A stretch of DNA of 64,000 nt from Bog-532 sp963830385 (GCA_963830385.1 CAWHMD010000005.1:248001-312000); one strand, 5' to 3'; shown: positions 52,877 through 61,233, counted from the stretch's first letter. Translations and numbers: made by a program. Notes: generated by a model not told the origin, from the sequence alone.

Positions 52877-54574
52877 ATGCGGTACCGGCTCATGGCGAGC
52901 TTCCAGGGTGCGTCCTACCAGGCGGGCGTGGGCCCGACCGACGAGGAAGTCACCCTGTTCGCAGCCTGCCCGCCGCCGGAGGAGCTGGGCTTCCGCTCGT
53001 CGTCCAACCACTGGCGCAAGCGGGTCCGGGTGGAAGAGATCGACGCGCTGTGGGAGGCCCGCCCGGTCGGGCGCTACCGCGGCGAGCGCTGCATGGTGCT
53101 CGACGACCTGGGCGACCGGATGCACATCGCCTACCTGGGCCGCGACCTGTACCTGGCCCGGCGGCTGGGCTTCTGGGAGGTCGACCGCGGCGTGTTCGAG
53201 GTCGTGGTGCCCCGGCTGGAGATCGACGACCTGCGCGAGGAGCGCGGGGAATACGAGCTGGCGGTGGTGGGCGCGGCGGCCAACGGGAGCGGTCAGGGCG
53301 GCTGGGACCACGGGCCCCGGGAGACCTGGGCGCGCACCCCGCGCGAGTACGGCCCGCCCGCTCCCGACACCGGCCCGCTGCGCGCGATCGGGGCCCAGGG
53401 CCTGATCGACACCGGCCCGTCCTGGGCGGCCGACCCCCGGCTGGCGGGCGTGCCCGCGGCCGCGAACCGGACGGCCCGGGACTCCCTCGCCCAGGATCCG
53501 CGCGACACCGGCACCTGGGCGGCGGTCAGCGCGCCGCCCGAGACCGCCGAGCCCGGCGGGCCGTTCCCGCGCGGCCGCGGCGGCTGGCGGGCCCGCGACA
53601 CCGGCGGCTGGGAGGCGCCCGACACCGGCTCCTTCGACGCCCGCGAGGTGCAGCGGGCCATCAGCCAGGAGCGGGCCGCCGCCAACGGCTGGAACAGCCC
53701 GCCGCCCGAGCGGACCGACCGCTGGAGTACCCCCGGCTACTCCGGCGACCGGGTCACCGGCAGCTGGAACAGCGGCGACATCCCGGCGCCGCCGCCTGTG
53801 CCAGCCGCCGGCGGCCGGCACAGCCAGGGCTTCGGCGGCCAGGACTACCAGGACCGGAACTGGGACCCGCAGGACACGATGGCCTGGAGCCCGGTCACCG
53901 CGGGCGAGTGGGACCAGGAGGAGAGCGGCTGGGAGCCGGACGAGGTGGTCCGGTCCTCCCATGGGCCCACGCAGGACGCGGCCGCGGTGTGGCACGGATC
54001 CCCGTTCCCGGACGAGGGCGTCCGCTGGAACCCCTCCCCCGGCACCGCGAGCGGCCCACAGCCGCTGGTCACCGGCGATGGCGCCGGCCCGGCCTCCGGC
54101 CCGATGGCGAGGCCGCCCGCGCCCCGCTACGACGACCCGCCGCTGGCCCGGCAGGCGGCCGCGATCACCGGTGCCTACGCCGCACCGGTCCCGGTCGCCC
54201 CCGCCCCGGAACCGCCCGCCGCCCCGGCCCCGGCCCCGGCGCCGACGGCCGTCCCGGCGGCCGGACCCGGCACCAACGGCAGCCGCTACGTCGGCCGCCG
54301 GGCGGCCCGCAAGCCGCGGGTGACCACGCAGGCGATCTTCTCCCAGCTGCTCGACCTGGCCGCCATCCCCCAGTCCTCGTACGCGGTCGACCAGGAGGTC
54401 GACGGGGCCATGTGCCTGATCCGCGCCCGGGGCGGTTACGAGGTGTTCAGCTCGGCCGACCGGTCCCGGCACGAGGTGCGTTTCTTCGAGGACGAGGAAG
54501 CCGCCTACTTCTACCTGTTCGGGGTGCTGGCCGCCGAAGCCATCCGCAACGGCCAGCTGGGCCCGCAGGGCTGA
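52877..54574 (+). CDS. unknown protein with DTG-aromatic linker repeats and two end domains
   Basis: A 565-residue protein. The N-terminal domain (1 to about 130) includes MRYRLMASFQGASYQAG, LGFRSSSNHWRKRVRVEEID and RYRGERCMVLDDLGDRMHIAYLG. A long Gly/Pro/Asp/Trp-rich linker repeats a short DTG motif: DTGPL, DTGPSW, DTGTW, DTGGW, DTGSF, VTGSW. The C-terminal domain (from about 475) reads TQAIFSQLLDLAAIP, GGYEVFSSADRSRHEVRFFE, then DEEAAYFYLFGVLAAEAIR. Such end domains recall modules near actinobacterial polymorphic toxins or their immunity proteins, but I cannot confirm this. The stop is followed 85 bp later by a strong hairpin. Confidence 0.75.
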   Translation: MRYRLMASFQGASYQAGVGPTDEEVTLFAACPPPEELGFRSSSNHWRKRVRVEEIDALWEARPVGRYRGERCMVLDDLGDRMHIAYLGRDLYLARRLGFWEVDRGVFEVVVPRLEIDDLREERGEYELAVVGAAANGSGQGGWDHGPRETWARTPREYGPPAPDTGPLRAIGAQGLIDTGPSWAADPRLAGVPAAANRTARDSLAQDPRDTGTWAAVSAPPETAEPGGPFPRGRGGWRARDTGGWEAPDTGSFDAREVQRAISQERAAANGWNSPPPERTDRWSTPGYSGDRVTGSWNSGDIPAPPPVPAAGGRHSQGFGGQDYQDRNWDPQDTMAWSPVTAGEWDQEESGWEPDEVVRSSHGPTQDAAAVWHGSPFPDEGVRWNPSPGTASGPQPLVTGDGAGPASGPMARPPAPRYDDPPLARQAAAITGAYAAPVPVAPAPEPPAAPAPAPAPTAVPAAGPGTNGSRYVGRRAARKPRVTTQAIFSQLLDLAAIPQSSYAVDQEVDGAMCLIRARGGYEVFSSADRSRHEVRFFEDEEAAYFYLFGVLAAEAIRNGQLGPQG

Positions 54575-54658
54575 CGGCCGCCCGCAAACTATTTCAGAAC
54601 CCTTACGTGGATATTCAAAAAGCCACACATCGGGCACCCGGAGGGTTAGGGTTCAATT

Positions 54659-54704
54659 GCCGGCGGGGCTGACGGTCCCCCGCTCCCCAAGCAGCCCCGC
54701 CGGC
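54659..54704 (+). terminator. 13-bp GC hairpin after the unknown gene pair
   Basis: GCCGGCGGGGCTG (54659-54671) pairs perfectly with CAGCCCCGCCGGC (54692-54704) around a 20-base loop. No T-run follows, but actinobacterial terminators often lack one. It sits 85 bp past the stop at 54574. Confidence 0.5.
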
Positions 54705-54722
54705 GCAAGTCGCCACTCACCA

Positions 54723-54815
54723 GCGGTTTTGTTGCAATCAGCTTGCTTATCTAGCCCATTCTTCGGGCGGCTTTTTAAATTAATTAAAAGGGCATATTCG
54801 CTAATTGCCCCGCCA
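54723..54815. other. AT-rich island with TTAATTAA palindrome
   Basis: This stretch is far below the GC content of the window. CTTTTTAAATTAATTAAAAG at 54771-54790 is a near-palindrome with TTAATTAA at 54780-54787. No gene is present between 54575 and 54888. It may be the promoter region of the DUF2877 gene or a site for an AT-preferring nucleoid protein. Confidence 0.55.
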
Positions 54816-54888
54816 TTGTCCGGCGTCATCAGCGGCGAGCCCAATGGGGCCCGCCCGGGCGGGCCGGGCAGTCGGGCTGGGCAGTACC

Positions 54889-55830
54889 GTGAGCGGTGTG
54901 CCGCGCAGCACCAGCAGGCGGGCCCGCGCCGCCACCCCCGAGGCCGGGCGGCCCGCCGTGCCACCGCCCTGGCCGGCCCAGCGGGTGGTCCCCGGTGTGG
55001 CCAGCCTGGCCCTGCTGGACGTGCTGCGCGGGCCGCCGCGGCCCGGCCGGGTGCTCGCGGCCACCCCGTCGGTCATCTACCTGGACTTCGGCGCGGCCCA
55101 GGTGATCGCGCTGACCGCGACCGGCGCGATCTGCCTGCCCAACGCGATCACGCTGAAGCTGGCCACGCTGGAGCCGCCGCCCGGGCCGGAGGAGTCAGCC
55201 GGGCTGGACGGCGCCTGGGCCGGCAACGGGCGGGTGCTGGTCGGCGGGCTCGAGGTCCAGGTCCGCCGCTGGTGGGACCCCTCCCCGGTGTTCGCCCCGC
55301 TGTCGCGGGCCCGGCTCGACCACGGGGTGACCGCGCTGGCCCGGGTGTACGCGGCCGCCGACACCCGGCCGGGGCTGGAAGGCCAGGACAGCCCGGCCGC
55401 CCTGGCCGCCTGCTGCGCGGCCGGTGATCTGGCCGGTGCCGTCGAGCTGGCCGAGGCCCTGGTCGGGCTGGGTCCCGGCCTGGTGCCCAGCGGCGACAGT
55501 ATGCTTTGCGGCCTGCTGCTGGCGCTGCGGCTGCTGGGCGGGGCGACCGCAGGTGGCACCCGGCCGGTGTGGCTGGCTGACTGGCTCGGCGCCGCCGTGA
55601 CCGGGTACGCCGAGCAGCGGACGACGCCGCTGGCGGCCGCGCTGCTGCACTGCGCCGCCCGCGGCCAGGCGGCCGAGGAGGTGTCGGCCGTGCTGCACGG
55701 CATCGCCGGCCAGGAACCGGTCGAGCCCGCGGCCCGGCGGCTGCTGACCGCCGGCCGGGCCAGCGGCGCCGAGCTCACCTGGGGGCTGATGGCGGGCTGT
55801 GCGGCCGCGCTGGCGCTGAGCGTGCCGTGA
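54889..55830 (+). CDS. DUF2877 domain protein
   Basis: A 313-residue protein with the DUF2877 signature GLGPGLVPSGDSMLCGLLLALRLL near the middle, TTPLAAALLHCAARGQAAEEVSAVLHGI after it, and GRASGAELTWGLMAGCAAAL at the end (HGSSSGAD in many relatives). DUF2877 proteins often accompany FdrA/ureido-degradation or carbamate-kinase genes elsewhere, but none are here. The start is uncertain: GTG at 54889 or 54898, neither with a good ribosome site; an open frame continues to 54805. Confidence 0.8.
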   Translation: MSGVPRSTSRRARAATPEAGRPAVPPPWPAQRVVPGVASLALLDVLRGPPRPGRVLAATPSVIYLDFGAAQVIALTATGAICLPNAITLKLATLEPPPGPEESAGLDGAWAGNGRVLVGGLEVQVRRWWDPSPVFAPLSRARLDHGVTALARVYAAADTRPGLEGQDSPAALAACCAAGDLAGAVELAEALVGLGPGLVPSGDSMLCGLLLALRLLGGATAGGTRPVWLADWLGAAVTGYAEQRTTPLAAALLHCAARGQAAEEVSAVLHGIAGQEPVEPAARRLLTAGRASGAELTWGLMAGCAAALALSVP

Positions 55831-55842
55831 CAGGATGGCAGC

Positions 55843-56802
55843 ATGACGACTCGTTCCGAGGAATCAGGCCCCGCCGCTGACATCGGCCCGCGCGTGCTGG
55901 TCACCGGCGAGCAGTACGAGCTGGCGGCCGGCGACTACCGCGCCGCGGTGACCGGGCTGGGCGCCGGGCTGCGCGAGCTCAGCCTCGCCGGCCTGCCGGT
56001 GGTGTACGGGTACGAGCCGGACGAGCTGCCGCCCGGCGCGGCCGGCCAGCTGCTGGCGCCGTGGCCGAACCGCGTCGACCACGGGCAGTACGAGTTCGGC
56101 GGCACCCACTACCAGCTGGACCTGAGCGAGCCCAAGAACGGCAACGCGATCCACGGGCTGACCCGCTGGGCGAGCTGGGAGCCGGTGCAGCAGGAAGCGG
56201 ACCGGGTGCTGCTCCGCCACCGGCCGCACGGCTACACCGGGTACCCGTTCAGCGTCCAGGTCGACGCCGAGTACCGGCTCACCGCCGCCGACGGCCTCCG
56301 GGTGACGGTGTCGGCTACCAACCGCGGCAGCCGGCCCGCGCCGTACGGCACCGGCCAGCACCCCTACTTCACGGCCGGCCAGGCCCCGCTGGACGAGTGG
56401 GAGCTGGAGCTGCCCGCGGGCCGCTGGCTGCCGCTGAGCGACCGTGGCATCCCGACCGGTCCCGTTCAGGACATCGGCGGCACGGCGCGTGACTTCCGTG
56501 AGCCGCACGCTATCGGGGACACCGTGCTTGATCACGCGCTGACCGGGCTGAACCGGGCCAGCGACGGGAAAGTCTGGTCCCACCTGCGCTCGGCGGGCCG
56601 CCAGGTGTCGATGTGGGCCGGTCCCGGTTACGGCTGGCTGCAAGTCTTCACCAGCGACACCCTGCACGGTGAGCGGCACCGCCAGGCCGTCGCCATCGAG
56701 CCGATGACCTGCCCGCCGAACGCCCTCGTGAGCGGCGACGACCTCATCGTGCTGGCCCCCGGCGAGAGCGTCGCGCACACGTGGGGTGCGCAGGCAAGTT
56801 GA
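55843..56802 (+). CDS. aldose 1-epimerase family protein
   Basis: A 319-residue beta-sandwich sugar mutarotase. AVTGLGAGLRELSLAGLPVVYGY is the usual start. The catalytic His is in YGTGQHPYF, an earlier conserved His is in NAIHGLTRW, and the catalytic Glu is in VAIEPMTCPPNAL. Probably interconverts anomers of a hexose or of a phosphorylated sugar. The ATG at 55843 has AGGA upstream and lies 12 bp after the DUF2877 gene. It overlaps the next gene by about 20 bp. Confidence 0.9.
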   Translation: MTTRSEESGPAADIGPRVLVTGEQYELAAGDYRAAVTGLGAGLRELSLAGLPVVYGYEPDELPPGAAGQLLAPWPNRVDHGQYEFGGTHYQLDLSEPKNGNAIHGLTRWASWEPVQQEADRVLLRHRPHGYTGYPFSVQVDAEYRLTAADGLRVTVSATNRGSRPAPYGTGQHPYFTAGQAPLDEWELELPAGRWLPLSDRGIPTGPVQDIGGTARDFREPHAIGDTVLDHALTGLNRASDGKVWSHLRSAGRQVSMWAGPGYGWLQVFTSDTLHGERHRQAVAIEPMTCPPNALVSGDDLIVLAPGESVAHTWGAQAS

Positions 56803-57932
56803 CCGCCGGCGCCACCTGGCGGCCCCTGCGCTCCGGCGGCCGCGAGGTCGAGCTGCGCAGCCGCGGGGACCAGCCGGACCCACGCGAGGTCTACCTGTGC
56901 CCCTCGGTCGGCGAGTACCCCGTCTACGACGCCGCCATCTACGCGGTCATCAGCGGGGACGAGCAGCGTAACCGGCTGTTCCGCCGGGCCATCGGGGCCG
57001 CCGCACCGGGCGCGACCGTGCTGGAGATCGGTCCCGGCCCGGACCTGCTGTGGAGCCTGGCCGCCGCCGCGGCGGGCGCGACCCGGGTGTATGCGGCCGA
57101 GGTGCTGGCCGAGAGCGCCCGGCTGGCGCAGGCGACGGCCCGGCGGCACCCGGACGCCCCGATCGAGGTGCTGACCGGCGACGCCACCGGGATCGCGCTG
57201 CCGCAGCGGGCGGGTGTCTGCATCGCCGAGATCGTCGGCTGCCTGGGCGGCGCCGAGGGCATGGCCGCCGTGCTCGGTGACGCGGAGCGGCGCCATCTGA
57301 CCAAGGATGCCCAGGTCATACCGGCCGGGGTCCGCACGCTGGTGGCGGCCGTCTCGCTGGAGAGTGTCCTGCGGGCCGACCCCGGCCCCGGCGCCGGGGA
57401 GCCGGCGCTGGCGGGGATGTTCGCGCCGTATGTGGAGGGCATCTTCCGGGCGGCGGGCGGGCCGTTCGATGTGCGGATATGCCTGGCCGGGGCGGAGCCT
57501 GACCTGTTGCGTTCCTCGGCTGGTGTCGTGGAGGACCTGCGCTTCGGCGCGTTCGGGGCGGCGCGGCCCAGCGCCCGCGGCGGCGGCCTGCGGCTGGAGA
57601 TCACCCGGCCCGGCCCGGTCGACGGGTTGCTGGCCTGGATCCAGCTGACCGTCGCGCCCGGCGACCCGGTACTGGACAGCCTGGCCGACGAGACGAACTG
57701 GCTGCCGGTCTGCATCCCGTTCGCTGGAGGTCCGGTGGCCGCCGGGGCCGGGGACGTGCTGGCGCTGCGGGCCACCGTGGCCGAGGGCGAGGATGGGGTT
57801 CATCCCGAGTACTTCTTTGACGGTGAGCTGACCCGCGACAATGGGCGGGCAGGGGTCCCGGTTTATGCGGAGTCGCGGTTCTCGGGAGGCCCGTTCCGGG
57901 CCACGCCGCTGCACCGGGCGCTGCTGCGGTAG
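56781..57932 (+). CDS. PRMT-like protein methyltransferase
   Basis: A 383-residue SAM enzyme built like protein arginine methyltransferases. The SAM loop is VLEIGPGPDLLWSLAAAAAG followed by VYAAEVLAESARLAQ. A double-Glu-like loop, CIAEIVGCLGGAEGM, is at about 150-165. A C-terminal beta-barrel-like half contains DGLLAWIQLTVAPGDPVLDS and NWLPVCIPF, typical of PRMT barrels. Such genes are uncommon in bacteria, where they may modify proteins or small molecules. The GTG at 56781 overlaps the epimerase by 22 bp; a TTG at 56799 would also serve. Confidence 0.78.
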   Translation: MGCAGKLTAGATWRPLRSGGREVELRSRGDQPDPREVYLCPSVGEYPVYDAAIYAVISGDEQRNRLFRRAIGAAAPGATVLEIGPGPDLLWSLAAAAAGATRVYAAEVLAESARLAQATARRHPDAPIEVLTGDATGIALPQRAGVCIAEIVGCLGGAEGMAAVLGDAERRHLTKDAQVIPAGVRTLVAAVSLESVLRADPGPGAGEPALAGMFAPYVEGIFRAAGGPFDVRICLAGAEPDLLRSSAGVVEDLRFGAFGAARPSARGGGLRLEITRPGPVDGLLAWIQLTVAPGDPVLDSLADETNWLPVCIPFAGGPVAAGAGDVLALRATVAEGEDGVHPEYFFDGELTRDNGRAGVPVYAESRFSGGPFRATPLHRALLR

Positions 57933-58054
57933 CCAATCAGCCGGGGCCCGCTACGCCCAGGGGATCGTAGCCGCTGGATGATGATGGTGCCGGCACAGCG
58001 GAGCCAGCTTGCATTCACACACCCGAGCAAACCGCGGGTGTCGCGGCGTCAATT

Positions 58055-58076
58055 GGTAGTTCGTTTGCGAAGCGTC
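58055..58076. promoter_or_regulatory. operator 1 of the MarR regulator at 58107
   Basis: GGTA, then TTCG-TTTG-CGAA (58060-58071), then flanking G and TC. The palindrome is centred about 41 bp before the presumed leaderless start of the MarR gene, over its -35 region. A closely matching copy lies at 58743-58764. Confidence 0.65.
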
Positions 58077-58093
58077 TGCTTCCGGTCGCGGTT

Positions 58094-58099
58094 TAGGCT
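58094..58099 (+). promoter_or_regulatory. -10 element of leaderless marR transcript
   Basis: TAGGCT ends 7 bases before the ATG at 58107, and no ribosome site precedes that ATG. Confidence 0.5.
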
Positions 58100-58106
58100 G
58101 CTCGGT

Positions 58107-58667
58107 ATGGTGTCAAGCGAGCAAGTCCCGGCGGCCAGTACAGGCCGTGACGCGATGACGAACCCGGGCTCTGATCCGCCCGGTGAGACGGCCGGCGCCG
58201 TGGCGCCGCGGCTCGACCCAGCTGATCTGGCGGTCTGGGGCGGCTTCCTCGAGGTTCACACCCGGCTGATGCGGCTGCTCGATGCCGACCTGGTCGCCAC
58301 GCACGGCATGGCCCTGGTCGAGTACGAGGTGCTGTTCAAGCTTTCGGCGGTCGGCGGCCGGCTGCGCATGTCTGACCTGGCGGAGGTGGCCATGCTCAGC
58401 CGTAGCGGCCTGACCAGGATTGTCGGGGTGCTGGAAGCGCAGCGTCTGGTCCGCCGCGTCTCCTCTCCCGGCGATGGCCGTGTCCTCATCGCCACCCTTA
58501 CCCCGGCCGGGCGGGCGCGCCTGGCCGCGGCGCGCGAGACGCATTCGGCGAACGTGCGGCGGCTGTTCCTGACCCCTCTCGATCAGGAGCAGAAGAAGGC
58601 CATCGCCGCCGGCTGGCACAGTATCCGCGTCGCGCTCGATGAGCACGACCGGGTACAAGCCAGCTGA
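58107..58667 (+). CDS. MarR-family transcriptional regulator
   Basis: A 186-residue winged-helix protein. HTRLMRLLDADLVATHGMALVEYEVLFKLSAVGG forms the first helices. RLRMSDLAEVAMLSRSGLTRIVGVLEAQRLVRRV is the recognition helix region and SSPGDGRVLIATLTPAGRARL the wing. The ATG at 58107 is chosen because it is preceded by a -10 at the leaderless distance; the frame is open further upstream. Matching 22-bp operators sit ahead of it and ahead of the DUF5996-cupin genes, so it probably represses both. Confidence 0.88.
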   Translation: MVSSEQVPAASTGRDAMTNPGSDPPGETAGAVAPRLDPADLAVWGGFLEVHTRLMRLLDADLVATHGMALVEYEVLFKLSAVGGRLRMSDLAEVAMLSRSGLTRIVGVLEAQRLVRRVSSPGDGRVLIATLTPAGRARLAAARETHSANVRRLFLTPLDQEQKKAIAAGWHSIRVALDEHDRVQAS

Positions 58668-58742
58668 CCTGGCGCGGGCCGAGCGCGGGGCGGACCTCGC
58701 GGGCGCTTGCCTCACCCAGGGGGTTGTGCCAGACTCGCTGCA

Positions 58743-58764
58743 GGTATTTCGCTAACGAAGTATC
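58743..58764. promoter_or_regulatory. operator 2 ahead of the DUF5996-cupin operon
   Basis: GGTAT, TTCG-CTAA-CGAA (58748-58759), GTATC. It agrees with operator 1 at 16 of 22 positions, including both TTCG/CGAA half-sites and the outer GGTA and TC. It lies 50 bp before the GTG start of the DUF5996 gene. Confidence 0.65.
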
Positions 58765-58813
58765 TGATTCGCAGCTACGGTGCTGGCGTCATGGCACCTT
58801 GGAGGGCTTCCTA

Positions 58814-59729
58814 GTGGACACACGCTGGCCCGGATTGCCCTACGAGCAGTGGGCTGAAACCCGGGACACCTTGCACCTGTGGACTCAGGTCATCGGCAAG
58901 GTCAAGCTGGCGCTGACCCCGTTCCTCAATGAATGGTGGAATGTCGCCTTGACCCTGACCTGCCGGGGCATGACCACCGGCCCGATGCCGTGTGGCCCGG
59001 CTGACCTCCAGATCGACTTCGACTTCATCAGCCAGCAGCTCGACCTCGCGACGTCCGACGGCCGCCGCGGGTTCATCGATCTGATCCCTCGCAGCGTCGC
59101 GGAGTTCCACGCCGCCGTGACCACGCAACTGCGCGGCCTCGGCTTCGACGTCACCTACTCGACGGTGCCATCCGAGCTGCCCGACCCGGTCCCGTTCGAG
59201 CAGGACACCGCGGACCGGGCCTACGACGGCGCCGCCGCGCGGCGGTGGTGGCTGGCGATGCTGTCCGCCGGCCGGGTCATGGACAGGTTCCGGACGCCGT
59301 TCGGCGGTAAGAGCAGCCCGGTGCTGTTCTACTGGGGCGGATTCGATCTGAACCACACCCGCTTCAGCGGCCGGCCCGCGCCTGCGCGGCCTGGCTCCGG
59401 GGTGATCGAGGCTTTCGGCGAAGATCAGGAGAACTTCGCGATCGGTTTCTGGCCGGGTAACTCCGCCTCTCCCCAGGCCGTGCTCTACGCCTACTTGTCC
59501 CTGCCCCGGCCGGGGTGGAGACCATACGGCCCGACCCGCAGCAGGCCCGGTGGGTGCCCGGTGCGGGTGAGTTCGTCCTGCCGTGGAACGCGAGCTGCTC
59601 GCCGCGCCCGACCCGGACGCGGCGGCGCTGGAGTTTTTCACCAGTACCTATGCCCGGACCACCGCCCTGGCGGAGTGGGACCAAGCCGCGCTGAAGCTTC
59701 CCCGGATTCCCGGGAAAGAGGCATCCTGA
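58814..59729 (+). pseudogene. DUF5996 family protein with two frameshifts
   Basis: The GTG at 58814 has GGAGG 8 bases ahead. The first 230 or so residues match DUF5996: WPGLPYEQWAETRDTLHLWTQ, VIGKVKLALTPFLNEWWNV, TSDGRRGFIDLIPRSVAEFH. Reading is then lost. A one-base shift near 59515 gives VETIRPDPQQARWVPGAGEF, and a second near 59586 gives ERELLAAPDPDAAALEFFTS ending at the TGA at 59727. Each shift would be repaired by one extra G in a G run. Either the gene is decayed or the sequence has two base-call errors. Function unknown. Confidence 0.82.
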
Positions 59730-60223
59730 TGTCCATCCTTCCCATCGTCACCCCGGCCGGCAAGGGCGAGGTCCTGCAGTTCAGCCCCACTGAACTGCTC
59801 ACGTGGAAGGCCACCCAGGCGACCACCGGCGCCTTCGATCAGTTCGAGCTCACCGCCCAGCCGAATCACGCTGGGGCGCCGCTGCATGTCCACGCGACCG
59901 TCGAGGAATGTTTCTACATGCTCGCCGGCGCCTTCCGGTTTGCCGTGGCCGGCTCGGAGGTTATCGCCGAACCGGGCAGCTTCCTGTTCGTGCCTCGCGG
60001 CACCGCGCACACCTGGACCAACGTCGCGGACACGGCCTCAACCATGCTGCTCACGTTCGTGCCCGGCGGTATGAAGGCGTTTTTCGAGGAGGCCGCTCCG
60101 ATCATGCACGCCCAGCCCCTCGATCTCGACGCGCTCACGGCCATCAACGCCCGCCACGCCACGACCGTCGTCGGGCCACCGCTACGTCCCGGCCCCGGAC
60201 CCGCCGACCACCCGGCGGGGTGA
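59729..60223 (+). CDS. cupin-domain protein
   Basis: A 164-residue single-domain cupin. Both cupin motifs are present: PLHVHATVEECFYMLAG with the metal His-His-Glu, and PGSFLFVPRGTAHTWTN with the last His. The fold suits a small dioxygenase, isomerase or sensor; the C-terminal LDLDALTAINARHATTVVGPP is typical of a widespread actinobacterial group. The ATG overlaps the DUF5996 stop (TGATG), so they form one operon. Confidence 0.88.
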   Translation: MSILPIVTPAGKGEVLQFSPTELLTWKATQATTGAFDQFELTAQPNHAGAPLHVHATVEECFYMLAGAFRFAVAGSEVIAEPGSFLFVPRGTAHTWTNVADTASTMLLTFVPGGMKAFFEEAAPIMHAQPLDLDALTAINARHATTVVGPPLRPGPGPADHPAG

Positions 60224-60299
60224 CCACCTGACCTGCCGATGACGAGGAGGCCGCAGTTATCCAGGCCGTCAGCTCCCCCAGCAGTTGTAAAGCCCGGCG

Positions 60300-60827
60300 A
60301 TGGTGAACGCCTACGACACTGCCTCATGGCAGAACTTCTTTGTCGCTGAGGTAGGAGCGGCCGCCGCCCTCACCGGCTTGCTCTTCGTTGCCGTCTCGAT
60401 CAACCTGAGGCAGATCCTCTCCTTCCCCAAACTGCCCGCACGCGCGGCCGAAACCCTGTCGCTGCTGCTGCTCGTCGTCGCCGTCTCCAGCCTCGCGCTC
60501 GCCCCGCAACTCTCTGAAGCCCTCGGCATCGAGGTCTTCATCTGCGCCGGCCTGGTGTCGGCCGCCGTGCTGCTCGTCCAGCTGCGGCACGGGCCCGACG
60601 ACCCAGCCGACCCCGCCTGGTGGTTCGCGTCGCGGATAGCCAACGTCCAGCTACCTGCCCTGCTGTTCCTGGTCGGCGGCATCACGCTCACTGTCCGGCA
60701 CGGCTACGGGCTGTACTTCATGCTGGCGGGAACGCTGACAGCTTTCATGGGAGCCGTCTACAACGCCTGGGTCCTGCTGGTCGAGATCATCCGGCAGCAC
60801 CCCGATCCCCCGGGCACGGCTCAATGA
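60300..60827 (+). CDS. small integral membrane protein of unknown function
   Basis: A 175-residue protein with about five membrane helices: EVGAAAALTGLLFVAVSI, LSLLLLVVAVSSLALA, VFICAGLVSAAVLLVQ, LPALLFLVGGITLTV and GTLTAFMGAVYNAWVLLVEII. Relatives start with the same NFFVAEVGAAAALTGLLFVAVS pattern and have no known role. The ATG at 60300 has no good ribosome site. Confidence 0.78.
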   Translation: MVNAYDTASWQNFFVAEVGAAAALTGLLFVAVSINLRQILSFPKLPARAAETLSLLLLVVAVSSLALAPQLSEALGIEVFICAGLVSAAVLLVQLRHGPDDPADPAWWFASRIANVQLPALLFLVGGITLTVRHGYGLYFMLAGTLTAFMGAVYNAWVLLVEIIRQHPDPPGTAQ

Positions 60828-60838
60828 TCAAACCCGGG

Positions 60839-60882
60839 GACGGCTCCGGTTGTCCATCGCGGGCTCCGGTTCTGGAGCCGTC
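60839..60882 (+). terminator. 9-bp inverted repeat after the membrane protein gene
   Basis: GACGGCTCC (60839-60847) pairs with GGAGCCGTC (60874-60882) around a 26-base GC-rich loop that can itself fold. It begins 12 bases after the stop. No T-run follows, so terminator function is only likely. Confidence 0.4.
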
Positions 60883-60972
60883 TAAACAACCTGTGTGGTT
60901 ATCGCACGCTGGACGGCGCCAGGTTGCAGCCGCAGGTCAGAGCAAGGCGTCGAGATAGGCCCGGGCGCGCAG

Positions 60973-61233
60973 TTATTCGATTGGATCCGGGCGCTCGAAG
61001 GCGAAGTAGAGGGTGAGGAGCATGGGCTCGGGCTCGTGGGCCAGATGCTTCCAGGAGACGTCGACCAGGGTGACGTTGTGCTCGGTCAGCCAGCGCTGGG
61101 CCTGGGCGAAGGCTTCGGCGTTGGTCCGGGCGGTGAACAGCAGGGTGGCCATCGGGTGGACCTGCGCGTCGGCGCCGGCGTCGTCGAAGTCCGGGGGGAC
61201 GTAGAGCTGGAGGTCGGGATCCATGACCGGCAT
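60973..61233 (-). CDS. small conserved protein of unknown function
   Basis: An 86-residue acidic protein: MDPDLQLYVPPDFDDAGADAQ, then MATLLFTARTNAEAFAQAQ, WLTEHNVTLVDVSWKHLAHE, and EPMLLTLYFAFERPDPIE. No membrane helix or signal. Alternating strands and helices suggest a small alpha-beta fold. Start at ATG 61233 or 61224. Next to, but not clearly in operon with, the mocA-like gene. Confidence 0.6.
   Translation of the reverse strand: MPVMDPDLQLYVPPDFDDAGADAQVHPMATLLFTARTNAEAFAQAQRWLTEHNVTLVDVSWKHLAHEPEPMLLTLYFAFERPDPIE

Noticed and set aside
53293..53685. Minus-strand ORF inside the 565-residue unknown gene
   Set aside because: Antisense of the repeat linker; the plus-strand frame has consistent high GC3 and a ribosome-coupled start.
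54640..54710. Possible tRNA (GGTTCAATT resembles a T-loop)
   Set aside because: The T-stem does not pair and no acceptor or anticodon arm can be built; the GC hairpin explains the structure.
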